Positions 24,783 to 32,184 of a stretch of 64,000 nucleotides of DNA are shown here, one piece after another (position 1 is the first letter of the stretch; each line of letters starts with the position of its first letter). The stretch is from Saccharopolyspora_D taberi. Lineage in GTDB: Bacteria > Actinomycetota > Actinomycetes > Mycobacteriales > Pseudonocardiaceae. Both the position numbers and the translations under genes were made by a program. Under the pieces are notes generated by a model. The model saw only the letters and a program-made list of their open reading frames with translations. It was not told where the DNA came from and made no database searches. The stretch is taken from contig NZ_BAAAUX010000040.1 in the NCBI RefSeq assembly GCF_039534165.1, positions 26,623 to 90,622 on the forward strand, read 5' to 3'.

Positions 24783-25715
24783 TTGACCAAGACACGATGG
24801 GCAGCGGTGGTCGCGGTGACCGCCGCGCTGTCGCTCGCCACGGCTTCACCCGCTCCAGCCGAGACGCCGCAGGCGTTCACCCCGATCGAGAGCCGCTACT
24901 GGGGAGAGCCCGCGCTGCGGGACCTGCTCGGCAACCCGGTCGACACCGAGTACACCGAGGGGGACATCTCCTACCAGCAGTTCCAGCGCGGCTGGCTGTA
25001 CCACTCACCGCAGACCGGGGTGCACGAGCTGCACGGCGAGATCGCCTCCCGGTTCGTCCGCTCCGGCGCCCACCACCAGCTCGGCGTGCCGACCACCGAC
25101 GAACTGTCCACACCGGACGGTGTCGGCCGCTACAACCACTTCTCCGCCGAGGCGTCGGTCTACTGGACGCCGGAGACCGGCGCGCAGGCGGTTTCCGGGC
25201 AGGTGCGGCGGTTCTGGGCGGACCGCGGCTGGGAGACGGGCAGGCTGAGCTACCCGACCACCTCCACGCAGCCGACCCCCGACGGCGTCGGCGTCTTCAA
25301 CCACTTCCTCGGGATCGACCGCGCGGGCGCGTCGGTGTACTGGACGAAGATCACCGGAGCGCACTCGGTGCAGGGCGCGATCCGCGATCTCTGGGCCGCC
25401 AACGGCTGGGAGAACGGCTTCGGCTACCCCAGCTCGGACGAGCTCACCACGCTCGACAAAGCCGGTCGTTTCAACGAGTTCACCGGTCGCGACAACCCGC
25501 CGGCGTCCGCGTACTGGCACCCGGCGACCGGCGCGCACTTCGTCGCGGGCCCGATCATGCAGCGGTGGCACGAACTCCGCCGCGAGCTGTCGTACCTGAA
25601 GTACCCGACGTCCAACCCGTACGAGGTGTCGGAGGGCAACAGCCAGGTCGACTTCCAGGGCGGCTACATCAGGCTGGACCAGAACTCCGGGCAGGTGAGC
25701 GACGCGCCCTGGTGA
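24783..25715 (+). CDS. Secreted LGFP-repeat cell-wall protein
   Basis: 310 residues from TTG 24783, which follows AAAGGGGA; no ATG or GTG gives a better start. A signal peptide (WAAVVAVTAALSLATASPAPA) is followed by tandem LGFP-type modules of about 50 residues, seen as HHQLGVPTTDELSTPDGVGRYNHF, LSYPTTSTQPTPDGVGVFNHF and FGYPSSDELTTLDKAGRFNEF, each followed by a YWxxxTGAxxVxG strand. LGFP modules occur in secreted and wall-anchored actinobacterial proteins and are thought to hold proteins to the arabinogalactan-containing wall. There is no catalytic domain. The 3' end overlaps the convergent GT87 gene by 47 nt. Confidence 0.9.
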   Translation: MTKTRWAAVVAVTAALSLATASPAPAETPQAFTPIESRYWGEPALRDLLGNPVDTEYTEGDISYQQFQRGWLYHSPQTGVHELHGEIASRFVRSGAHHQLGVPTTDELSTPDGVGRYNHFSAEASVYWTPETGAQAVSGQVRRFWADRGWETGRLSYPTTSTQPTPDGVGVFNHFLGIDRAGASVYWTKITGAHSVQGAIRDLWAANGWENGFGYPSSDELTTLDKAGRFNEFTGRDNPPASAYWHPATGAHFVAGPIMQRWHELRRELSYLKYPTSNPYEVSEGNSQVDFQGGYIRLDQNSGQVSDAPW

Positions 25716-26871
25716 GCAGGACCAGGGCGGCCACGGCGGTGAGCACGTAGCTGTTGCCCACCACGTGCTGCCAGGGAGCCCAGGTCAGCTCGGCACCGCC
25801 GACGCTGGGCAGGAAGTGCCACGGGGCCGTGACCGCGATCAGCGCCGTCACGGCCCCCAGCGCGTAGCGGCGGGCGGCGAACAGCAGGAACAGCCCCGGG
25901 ACGACCCAAACCCAGTGGTTCGACCAGGACGTGGGCGAGATCAGCACCGCGAGCAGACCGACCGCGGTGAACGAGGTGGCGGCATCGGCGTGCCGGACGA
26001 TCCGGACCACCAGCGCCAGCAATGCCAGGCACAGCAACGCGAAGACCGCGTTCCGCACGATCGGCGGCAGGTCGAACCTGGTGAGCGCGCCCAGCACGGA
26101 CTGGTTGCTGTTGAGCGCGTGACCCGCGACGTCGGCGGCCGGGCCGCGCCGGAACCAGTAGTCGACCGAGGCGCCGAAGTCGACCGCGAACCCGATCGCG
26201 GTGCACGCGGCGGCGGTGGCGGTTGCGGTCACGGCGGCCCGGAAGTCCTTGCGCAGCAGGAAGAACAGCAGGAAGGCCGCCGGGGTGAGCTTGATCGCGA
26301 CCGCGATCCCGACCAGCAGGCCGCGCGGCCAGCGCGGGTCCCGGGCGAGGCAGTCGAGCGCGACCGCGCCCATCAGCACGATGTTGATCTGTCCCTGCCC
26401 GAAGCAGGCGTGCACCGGTTCCAGCAGCATGCTCGGCGGGACTCCCGCCGCTGCCATGACGAACGCGACCCGCGGACCGGCCGAAGGCCACACCCGCCGC
26501 ACGACCAGGTACAGGGTCGCGCCGAGTGCCAGCACGTTCAGGACGTTCAGCGCGCTGAGGCCGACCGTGGACGGGACGAGCGCGAACGGCGCCAGCGGCA
26601 GCAGCGCGAACGGCGGGTAGACCCACGGCAGCGGGTCCGGATTGCGCACCGGCGATCGTGCGTTGACGAAGTCACCGCCGGCGAGCCAGGTCCGGACGCC
26701 CCACCGGTAGACCTCGAAGTCGCCCCAGAACGAGTAGGTGGAGACGAGCACCGCGAGCGCGGCGGCCAGCGCGAGGGCCGAGAGCCCGATGATCGGCCAC
26801 AGGCGGCGCGCGACGAGCTCGTCCGGCGGTGTGGTGGTGATCACCGTCTCGATCGTACGGAAAACCATCAC
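25669..26871 (-). CDS. GT87 (DUF2029) polyprenyl-phosphate-mannose glycosyltransferase
   Basis: 400 residues, about ten spans, GT-C fold of the PimE/Rv2181 family that adds alpha-1,2-mannose to phosphatidylinositol mannosides or lipoarabinomannan from polyprenyl-phosphate-mannose. The acidic motif is FWGDFEVYRWGVRTWLAGG near residue 48. WVYPPFALLPLAPFAL, CFGQGQINIVLMGAVALD, AVAIKLTPAAFLLFFLL and the SPTSWSNHWVWVVPG loop are family hallmarks. The start is GTG 26871 or ATG 26868. The acceptor is unknown. This complete copy is the reference for the deleted-looking paralogue at 47185-48294. Confidence 0.88.
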   Translation of the reverse strand: MMVFRTIETVITTTPPDELVARRLWPIIGLSALALAAALAVLVSTYSFWGDFEVYRWGVRTWLAGGDFVNARSPVRNPDPLPWVYPPFALLPLAPFALVPSTVGLSALNVLNVLALGATLYLVVRRVWPSAGPRVAFVMAAAGVPPSMLLEPVHACFGQGQINIVLMGAVALDCLARDPRWPRGLLVGIAVAIKLTPAAFLLFFLLRKDFRAAVTATATAAACTAIGFAVDFGASVDYWFRRGPAADVAGHALNSNQSVLGALTRFDLPPIVRNAVFALLCLALLALVVRIVRHADAATSFTAVGLLAVLISPTSWSNHWVWVVPGLFLLFAARRYALGAVTALIAVTAPWHFLPSVGGAELTWAPWQHVVGNSYVLTAVAALVLLTRARRSPARSSGPA

Positions 26872-26975
26872 CTGTTCGAGTGGTCAGGCGCGTTTTCGCC
26901 TCGGCGATCGCGGCGCCGGCGGCGGGGCTGTGGAAACGGCAGAGCCGCAAACGACAGGAGCCGCGCAAACAACAA

Positions 26976-27007
26976 GGCCCGCGTTCCGGACTTGAGGAAC
27001 ACGGGCC
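26976..27007 (-). terminator. Terminator for the minus-strand RHH gene
   Basis: A 12-bp stem with one mismatch (GGCCCGCGTTCC / GGAACACGGGCC) and an 8-nt loop lies 120 nt beyond the stop codon. Read on the minus strand, it is followed by TTGTTGTTTG, a T-rich run unusual for this GC content. The rest of 26872-27126 shows no supported gene. Confidence 0.6.
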
Positions 27008-27126
27008 CTGCATCCCGGAACCGATGTCGTCGCTCCCCCGACGGAAAGACGGCATCCATGCCGGAACGACGGAAACACGACCCCCTCGGACGAGCTTCCG
27101 CTACTTCCCCCCTGCTCAGGCGCAGC

Positions 27127-27393
27127 TCACAGCAGCACGACTTCGCGGGTGCTCTTCTCGGTTCTGACCAACACTTCGGCATGGTCTTCCTTGATCGCCC
27201 GGTAGACGAAATCGCCGTAGCTGACGAGCCTTCGGCACGCCTCGGTCAGCGTGACGCCCTCCTGATCCATCACGCGTTGTAACGCCTGCACCATTTCCGG
27301 CGTCACGGCAACGTTTATCCGCTTCGGCGACGGGTCCGACTGCTCCCGTCCCGGCGAGGCACCGCCACCCTTCGGCTTCTCATCGGTCTTCAT
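27127..27393 (-). CDS. Small ribbon-helix-helix DNA-binding protein
   Basis: 88 residues from ATG 27391-27393, preceded by GGAGGGAG. A disordered, charged N-terminus (KTDEKPKGGGASPGREQSD) leads into RINVAVTPEMVQALQRVMDQ, whose beta strand and first helix fit the CopG/Arc RHH fold, followed by EGVTLTEACRRLVSYGDFVY as the second helix. Such proteins act as dimeric repressors or antitoxins. It is divergent from the two-gene membrane operon at 27617-28086, with a palindrome between them, so autoregulation and control of that operon are likely. No toxin-like partner is recognised. Confidence 0.7.
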   Translation of the reverse strand: MKTDEKPKGGGASPGREQSDPSPKRINVAVTPEMVQALQRVMDQEGVTLTEACRRLVSYGDFVYRAIKEDHAEVLVRTEKSTREVVLL

Positions 27394-27503
27394 GAATCTC
27401 CCTCCAGTCGCACACCGGCACCCCTGCTCGACCAACTACTGATCTTGCGTGCGCGACACCTCAGAACATTACACACGCTGTTACCACGCAGTCAACACGT
27501 CGT

Positions 27504-27526
27504 ACTCACGTCACATGTGGGTGAGT
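27504..27526. promoter_or_regulatory. Candidate operator ACTCAC-N11-GTGAGT with central CACATGTG
   Basis: Nested symmetry: outer 6-bp arms at 27504-27509 and 27521-27526, with an 8-bp palindrome CACATGTG at 27512-27519. It lies in an unusually AT-rich divergent region between the RHH gene and the small membrane operon. That is where an RHH repressor site would be expected. Confidence 0.45.
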
Positions 27527-27616
27527 TGTGTGAAAAGTGTGGCTAGTGAGCTAACATGACTCTGGGTGTCGAATACACCCCTCAGTGAGCACAGCTTTCA
27601 CGAAAGAGAGCCCGCA

Positions 27617-27775
27617 ATGACGCGTGAGTCGACGATGCGTGACCAGGGTGTTCATCGAACCGACGAGGTGCTTGCCGACCAGACCTGGTACTGCCCGGCC
27701 CAGGTCCAGAACGAGCCGGTGATCGAGACCCTCCCGGCGATCGAGCTGTCCACCGACGAAGGGACCGCGCAGTGA
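27617..27775 (+). CDS. Small hypothetical protein, 52 residues
   Basis: Starts at ATG 27617 behind GAAAGAGAG. Acidic, hydrophilic and without spans; it contains QTWYCPAQVQNEPVIETLPA with a single Cys. Its GTGA overlap with the next gene shows they are co-translated. The family is not recognised. A TAACAT at 27552-27557 could be its -10. Confidence 0.55.
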   Translation: MTRESTMRDQGVHRTDEVLADQTWYCPAQVQNEPVIETLPAIELSTDEGTAQ

Positions 27776-28086
27776 GCACCCCCCAGCAGGATCTGGAGGA
27801 CGAGACCTGGACCGACGACTCGGAACCGGCCGAAGCGCCGGCCGAGCCGCGGCTCATCGAGCTGCGCAAGCACCGCCACCTGGCGAGCATGCAGACCAAG
27901 GTGCTCTACGGCATCGGACTGGTCCTGCTCGTCACCCTGCTCACGCTGGTCCTGGGCGTCGGTTTCGGCGCCTTCAGCGAGGGCTTCGGGCTGGAGCTGC
28001 TGCGCACCATGCTCACCCCGACGCTCGCCGCCGGAGCGACGATCGTGGGCACCCTGTTCGCACTGGAACGAGGCAAGGAGGAGTAA
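27772..28086 (+). CDS. Small two-span membrane protein
   Basis: 104 residues from GTG 27772, overlapping the preceding stop. An acidic N-terminal cytosolic stretch with DDSEPAEAPAEPRLIELRKH is followed by two hydrophobic segments (VLYGIGLVLLVTLLTLVLGV and MLTPTLAAGATIVGTLFAL) and a short charged tail. The family is not recognised. It forms a mini operon with the 52-residue protein, opposite an RHH regulator. Confidence 0.65.
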   Translation: MSTPQQDLEDETWTDDSEPAEAPAEPRLIELRKHRHLASMQTKVLYGIGLVLLVTLLTLVLGVGFGAFSEGFGLELLRTMLTPTLAAGATIVGTLFALERGKEE

Positions 28087-28171
28087 CCGAGGCCGTGTTT
28101 TGCCGTGCCGCCACGCTCTTCGGACGCGCCGGCACGGGAGAGCACAGCCGGGAGGAACCCGCGGGTCCGCC

Positions 28172-28212
28172 GGGCTGCGGGCTGCGGGCTGCGGGCTGCG
28201 GGCTGCGGGCTC
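28172..28212. repeat. GGGCTGC heptamer tandem repeat
   Basis: Five perfect copies of GGGCTGC plus most of a sixth lie in the gap between two convergent units (28087-28247). A simple-sequence tract of this kind is prone to slippage. No gene is supported in the gap. Confidence 0.85.
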
Positions 28213-28247
28213 AGGAAACCCTGGCGGCAAGCCCGGATCGGGCCCGG

Positions 28248-28994
28248 TCAGGGGCGCTGCGCCGCGACGACCCACATCCCGCGCTCAGCCGCGACCGGCT
28301 CAGCAACGCGGAATCCGATGTCGGCGAGCAGCCCGGCGATCTGGCCCGGCGAGAGCCGCAGCTTGCGGTAGCTGCTCTTGCGGAGCTCCCAGCCCGACCC
28401 GGTCCGGACGTGCACGAGGTCGTGGACGCGGACGTGCTCGCCCTCGTCCTCGAGGAAGCAGGTCATGACCCGGTCCTGATCACCGCGCACCGGCAGGAAC
28501 CGGTCCAGCCCGGCCAACCGCACCGACAGGTCCCGGAAGGTCAGCACGATCCGGCCGCCGGGAGCGAGCAGGGCGAAGGACTCGGCGAGCAACCTGCGCA
28601 CGGCGTCCTCGTCGGGAAGGTGCGGCAGGGTGTCGCCCATGCACGTCACGACCTGGACGGTTCCGGGTTCGGCGAGCCCGGCGAGTCCGTCGCGCAGGTC
28701 GGCGTGCACGCCGCGGACTCGCGGATGCGCGCGGTCGGCCAGCTCGGCAAGCAGCGTCTCGCTGACGTCGACACCGGTCACCGCGAAGCCGAGTTCGGCC
28801 AGTGCCACCGAGTGCACACCGGACCCGCAGCCGAGATCGAGCGCGGCGGACGGCTCGCCCTCGGGCCGGATTCCCAGTCCCGCGAGCAGATCCCGCTGCG
28901 CCCGGACGAGATCGGCGAAGTCCGCGCCGAACATCCAGGTGTAGTGCTCGGCGAGCAGGTTTTCGTAGTGCGCTGCGACTTCGTTGCTATGCAT
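28248..28994 (-). CDS. Class I SAM-dependent methyltransferase
   Basis: 248 residues from ATG 28992-28994 (MHSNEVAAHYENLLAEHYTW). SAM-binding motif I is AALDLGCGSGVHSVALAELG near 50; the acidic end of strand 2 is VTGVDVSE; the post-II region includes VVTCMGDTLPHLP and LLAPGGRIVLTFRD. The substrate is unknown; the small-molecule methyltransferase_11/25 style is likely. It overlaps the MarR gene upstream by 8 nt, so the pair is co-transcribed and probably co-regulated. Confidence 0.85.
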   Translation of the reverse strand: MHSNEVAAHYENLLAEHYTWMFGADFADLVRAQRDLLAGLGIRPEGEPSAALDLGCGSGVHSVALAELGFAVTGVDVSETLLAELADRAHPRVRGVHADLRDGLAGLAEPGTVQVVTCMGDTLPHLPDEDAVRRLLAESFALLAPGGRIVLTFRDLSVRLAGLDRFLPVRGDQDRVMTCFLEDEGEHVRVHDLVHVRTGSGWELRKSSYRKLRLSPGQIAGLLADIGFRVAEPVAAERGMWVVAAQRP

Positions 28995-29427
28995 CCCGAA
29001 TCCAAGTGGCCAGTGCAGCGAGGTACGGATTGCCCGCTGCTTCGTCGAGTTCGGCACCGAGCGCGGCGCGGTAGGTCGGCGTCGCCTCGGCGTAGCGCAG
29101 GCGGCCTTCCTCGGTGATCCTGGCGTACACCCCGCGCAGGTCCTTGCCGCCCTGCGCACGCGTGGTCAGCTTGTCCCGTTCCAGCCGCATCACCAGGCGG
29201 GTGGCGCTGCTCTCCTTCAGCCCGATGCGTTCGGCGAGCTCGTGCATGCGCAGCCCGCCTTCGTCCGCGGCGAGCGCCAACGCGCACAGCGCCCGGTACT
29301 CGGAGAGCGGAAGTCCGTGCCTGCGCTGGAGAGTTCGGTCCAGACCCGCCTCGATCCGGCCGAGCAGGCGCACGGCCATGCACCAGCGGTCGTTCTCCTC
29401 GTCGGTGGCCGACCGGTCGGTCGTCAC
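28987..29427 (-). CDS. MarR-family transcriptional regulator
   Basis: 146 residues from GTG 29425-29427 with GGGAGGGG upstream. Winged-helix features are LSEYRALCALALAADEGGLR, MHELAERIGLKESSATRLVM (recognition helix) and KDLRGVYARITEEG (wing). It is the first gene of a two-gene unit with the methyltransferase. This suggests it senses the compound that the methyltransferase modifies, which is inference from operon structure. Confidence 0.88.
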   Translation of the reverse strand: MTTDRSATDEENDRWCMAVRLLGRIEAGLDRTLQRRHGLPLSEYRALCALALAADEGGLRMHELAERIGLKESSATRLVMRLERDKLTTRAQGGKDLRGVYARITEEGRLRYAEATPTYRAALGAELDEAAGNPYLAALATWIRDA

Positions 29428-29521
29428 GGCGCCCCTCCCGATGTTGATCTGGCTCGCACACTAACTGCTTGCACAAACAAGGTCAACACCGCGCCGGACC
29501 ACGCCCGAAGGCGGAGCGGGA

Positions 29522-30787
29522 TCAGGCCCGGTCCAGGCCCAGGCGCCGGGTGACGTCGTGGGCCATGGCGATGGCGTAGCTCTGCCCCCGGTCCTGCGGG
29601 TAAATCTGCGACATCGTCGCCAGCGTCACGTTCGGCATCGCCGTGTGGTGGCCGGGGATCAGCGCGCGGTACTCGGGCGTGACGATCGGCTGCGCGAACC
29701 CGGCCTTCGAGAAGTGCCAGTCCTGGATCCACGAGCGGTCGAAGGCCGGGTTCAGCTTGCGCAGCCAGGGGATGTAGTGCTCCAGCAGGTCCTCGGGCGG
29801 GGTCGTGAACCGCCAGTCCTCGCGGGGCACGTAGTTGCCGACGTAGACGACGTGCCGGCCGCCGTACTCGGCGGGCGAGACCATGTTCGTGTGCTCGACG
29901 ACCGCCAGGAACGGGAACGCGGTGTCGTTGATGTTGAGCCAGTAGTACGGGATGACGCTGCGGTCGCATTCGAGGACGAAGCAGGTCGCGCCGAGGTACT
30001 GGTTGCGCCACAGCACGCTGTCCGACATCAGCCCGGCGGCCTTGGCGAACGCGGGCTGCGGCACGGTGACGATCACGTGGTCGAAGGTGTAGGTCGCCTC
30101 GCCCGCGCGGACCTCGACCTCGGCCCCGGGCTGGCGGATCGACGACATCGGCTTGCCGAACTCGACCTTGCCGCCCCGGTCGGTCACCGCGTCCAGCAGC
30201 GCGCGGTAGACCTGGTCGAACCCGCCGTGCACGTAACCGAGCCCGAAGGTCCGGTAGTGGATCCGCGCCCACAGCCACGCCATCGAGATGTCCTCGGCGC
30301 GGGCGCCGAACTTGCCGGTGAGCAGCGGTTCCCAGATCGTCTCGGTGACCCGCTTCCCCGCCCAGCGGCGCATCCACGCCAGCGCGCGCACGGAGTTGAA
30401 GCGCTGCCCGTCGCGCACGAGCTTCAGCGCCGCCGAGGTCGCGCCGAAGCGGAACCGGTCCAGCAGCGAGAAAGCCGGGAACCGCAGCATTTCCAGCGGG
30501 GTGCCGAAGTCGTGCAGCTCGCCGTCGAGGAACACCCCGGTCGCAGGCCGGTGGAACTCCAGCCGGTCGCCCAGTCCCAGTTCCCGGACCAGCTCGATCA
30601 TCGCGTGGTCGGTCTGGAAGCTGTGGTGGTAGAAGCGCTCCAGCGGGGTGCCGCCGACCTCGATCGACGCCGCGAGCCCGCCCAGTTCGTCCGACGCCTC
30701 CAGCACGGTCACCTCGTGCCCGGCCTTGACCGCGTCGAACGCCGCCGTCAGGCCGGTCGCCCCCGCACCAACGATGCCCAGCTTCAT
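29522..30787 (-). CDS. FAD-dependent oxidoreductase (amine oxidase/protoporphyrinogen oxidase-like)
   Basis: 421 residues from ATG 30785-30787 (MKLGIVGAGATGLTAAFDAV), with GGAG 6 nt upstream. The N-terminal GxGxxG dinucleotide site is followed by VTVLEASDELGGLAASIEVG, the FAD ribose/phosphate region of the amine-oxidase fold, and a GFDQVYRALLDAVTDRGGKV helix. No signal peptide. It closes an operon Emb paralogue 3, GT2, GtrA, oxidoreductase, overlapping GtrA by ATGA. In that setting it may act on a polyprenyl-linked or nucleotide sugar, as DprE1 and Glf do, but the substrate is not shown by sequence. Confidence 0.82.
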   Translation of the reverse strand: MKLGIVGAGATGLTAAFDAVKAGHEVTVLEASDELGGLAASIEVGGTPLERFYHHSFQTDHAMIELVRELGLGDRLEFHRPATGVFLDGELHDFGTPLEMLRFPAFSLLDRFRFGATSAALKLVRDGQRFNSVRALAWMRRWAGKRVTETIWEPLLTGKFGARAEDISMAWLWARIHYRTFGLGYVHGGFDQVYRALLDAVTDRGGKVEFGKPMSSIRQPGAEVEVRAGEATYTFDHVIVTVPQPAFAKAAGLMSDSVLWRNQYLGATCFVLECDRSVIPYYWLNINDTAFPFLAVVEHTNMVSPAEYGGRHVVYVGNYVPREDWRFTTPPEDLLEHYIPWLRKLNPAFDRSWIQDWHFSKAGFAQPIVTPEYRALIPGHHTAMPNVTLATMSQIYPQDRGQSYAIAMAHDVTRRLGLDRA

Positions 30788-31185
30788 CGGAAACTCCATC
30801 TGCGGTTGATCGTGTACTGGAACAGCAGGACCAGCGGCAGCGAACCGGCCTTGACCAGGTTCGGGTCGATGCCGAGAAAACCGGAGAACACCCGCAGCAG
30901 CACGAAGGTCAGCCCGATCCCGGCGACCCCCACGGCGTAGAACCGCAGGAACCGCACCAGGATCCGGTCGCGCGTGCGGAAGTTCAGCCAGGCGTTGAGC
31001 ACGAAGTTGTTGGTGATCCCGGCCGTCGTGCTGAGCACGTTGGCGACCTGCTCGTGCAGGCCGACGACGTTGAACAGCAGCAGGAACAGCAGGTAGTCGA
31101 GGAGAACCCCGCTGCCCCCGATGACCGTGTAGAGCACCAGCGAGCGGCTGATCAGCCGTTCTCGCGGGGCATCAGTCGTCGTCAT
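30784..31185 (-). CDS. GtrA-family membrane protein, second copy
   Basis: 133 residues, four predicted spans (LVLYTVIGGSGVLLDYLLFL; EQVANVLSTTAGITNNFVLN; then two near the C-terminus) and the family motif ending QYTINRRWSFR. Likely partner of the GT2 enzyme encoded just upstream, as GtrA is of GtrB: GtrB makes a polyprenyl-phosphate sugar and GtrA moves it outward. It overlaps its neighbours on both sides (14 nt with GT2, ATGA with the oxidoreductase), so the three are tightly coupled. It is distinct from the dprE1-linked GtrA at 14444-14893. Confidence 0.87.
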   Translation of the reverse strand: MTTTDAPRERLISRSLVLYTVIGGSGVLLDYLLFLLLFNVVGLHEQVANVLSTTAGITNNFVLNAWLNFRTRDRILVRFLRFYAVGVAGIGLTFVLLRVFSGFLGIDPNLVKAGSLPLVLLFQYTINRRWSFR

Positions 31186-32182
31186 ACCGGATCACTTTCC
31201 GGACGATGTAGAGCGGACGCTGCTGGACCTCGCTGTAGATCCGGCCGATGTAGCTTCCCATCACCCCGAGGGAAAGCATCTGCACGCCGCCCAGGAAGAG
31301 CATCGCCACCATGAGCATCGTCCAGCCGGACACGGTGACCTCGGGCAGGAACAGCCGCAGCCCCACCGCGTAGACGATGCCGACCGTGGCCAGCACCAGG
31401 CTGGCGAACCCGATCCTGGTGATCAGCTTGAGCGGGACCGTCGAGAAGCTCGTGACGCCGTCGGCGGCCAGCCGCAGCATCTTGCGCATCGGGTACTTCG
31501 TCTCGCCCGCGATCCGCTCGTCCCGGTCGAACAGGACCTCGGCCTGCTCGAACCCCATCGAGGCGACCATGCCGCGGATGAACCGGCTGCGCTCCCGGAA
31601 CCCGCGCAGCTCCTCGGCGGCGCGGCGGTCGAGCAACCGGAAGTCCCCGGTGTCGACCGGGATCTCGACCTCGGCGCAGTGCCGCAGCAGCCGGTAGTAG
31701 CCGTGCGCGGTGAAGCGCTTGAACCGGCTGTCCTGCCTGGTCCTCCGGCGGGCCGAGACGATCTCCGCGCCGGACTGCCAGGCGTCGATCATCTCCAGGC
31801 TGACCCGCGGCGGGTCCTGCAGGTCGGTGTCCATGATGATCACCGCGTCGCCGTCGGCGTGGTCGAGCCCGGCGGTGATGGCGATCTGGTGGCCGAAGTT
31901 GCGGGCGAAGTCGACGACCTGCACGCGCGGGTCGTTCTTGGCCAGGTCGCGCAGGATCGCCAGCGACCCGTCGGCCGAACCGTCGTTGACGTAGACGAAC
32001 TGGTAGTCGAACTCGGGCCGGGTCGCCACCGACGCCGCCAGCTCCTCGTGGAAGCTGCGGATCCCCTCGGCCTCGTTGTAGACGGGCAGGACGTAGGACA
32101 CGAGCGAACGGCCCGCGTCCTCGACGGCTTTCTGCTGCTGCGGCACCGGAACTGGAACAGAGTGACTGATCGTCTCGGCCAT
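31172..32182 (-). CDS. GtrB/DPM-like polyprenyl-phosphate glycosyltransferase (GT2)
   Basis: 336 residues from ATG 32180-32182, with GAGGGGAGTGAAC upstream; much longer upstream frames are Emb shadow. GT-A domain: YVLPVYNEAEGIRSFHEEL, VNDGSADGSLAILRDLA, and MDTDLQDPPRVSLEMIDAW with the metal-binding DTD. Amphipathic RSRFIRGMVASMGFEQAEV is followed by two C-terminal spans, the GtrB/ArnC arrangement. It should transfer a sugar from a nucleotide donor to polyprenyl phosphate. The sugar is unknown. It starts 2 nt after the Emb paralogue 3 stop. Confidence 0.9.
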   Translation of the reverse strand: MAETISHSVPVPVPQQQKAVEDAGRSLVSYVLPVYNEAEGIRSFHEELAASVATRPEFDYQFVYVNDGSADGSLAILRDLAKNDPRVQVVDFARNFGHQIAITAGLDHADGDAVIIMDTDLQDPPRVSLEMIDAWQSGAEIVSARRRTRQDSRFKRFTAHGYYRLLRHCAEVEIPVDTGDFRLLDRRAAEELRGFRERSRFIRGMVASMGFEQAEVLFDRDERIAGETKYPMRKMLRLAADGVTSFSTVPLKLITRIGFASLVLATVGIVYAVGLRLFLPEVTVSGWTMLMVAMLFLGGVQMLSLGVMGSYIGRIYSEVQQRPLYIVRKVIRYDDD

Positions 32183-32184
32183 GT

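Noticed and set aside
25765..27282. 505-codon plus-strand frame opposite the GT87 and RHH genes
   Set aside because: It spans two well-supported minus-strand genes and an intergenic terminator, and has shadow composition.
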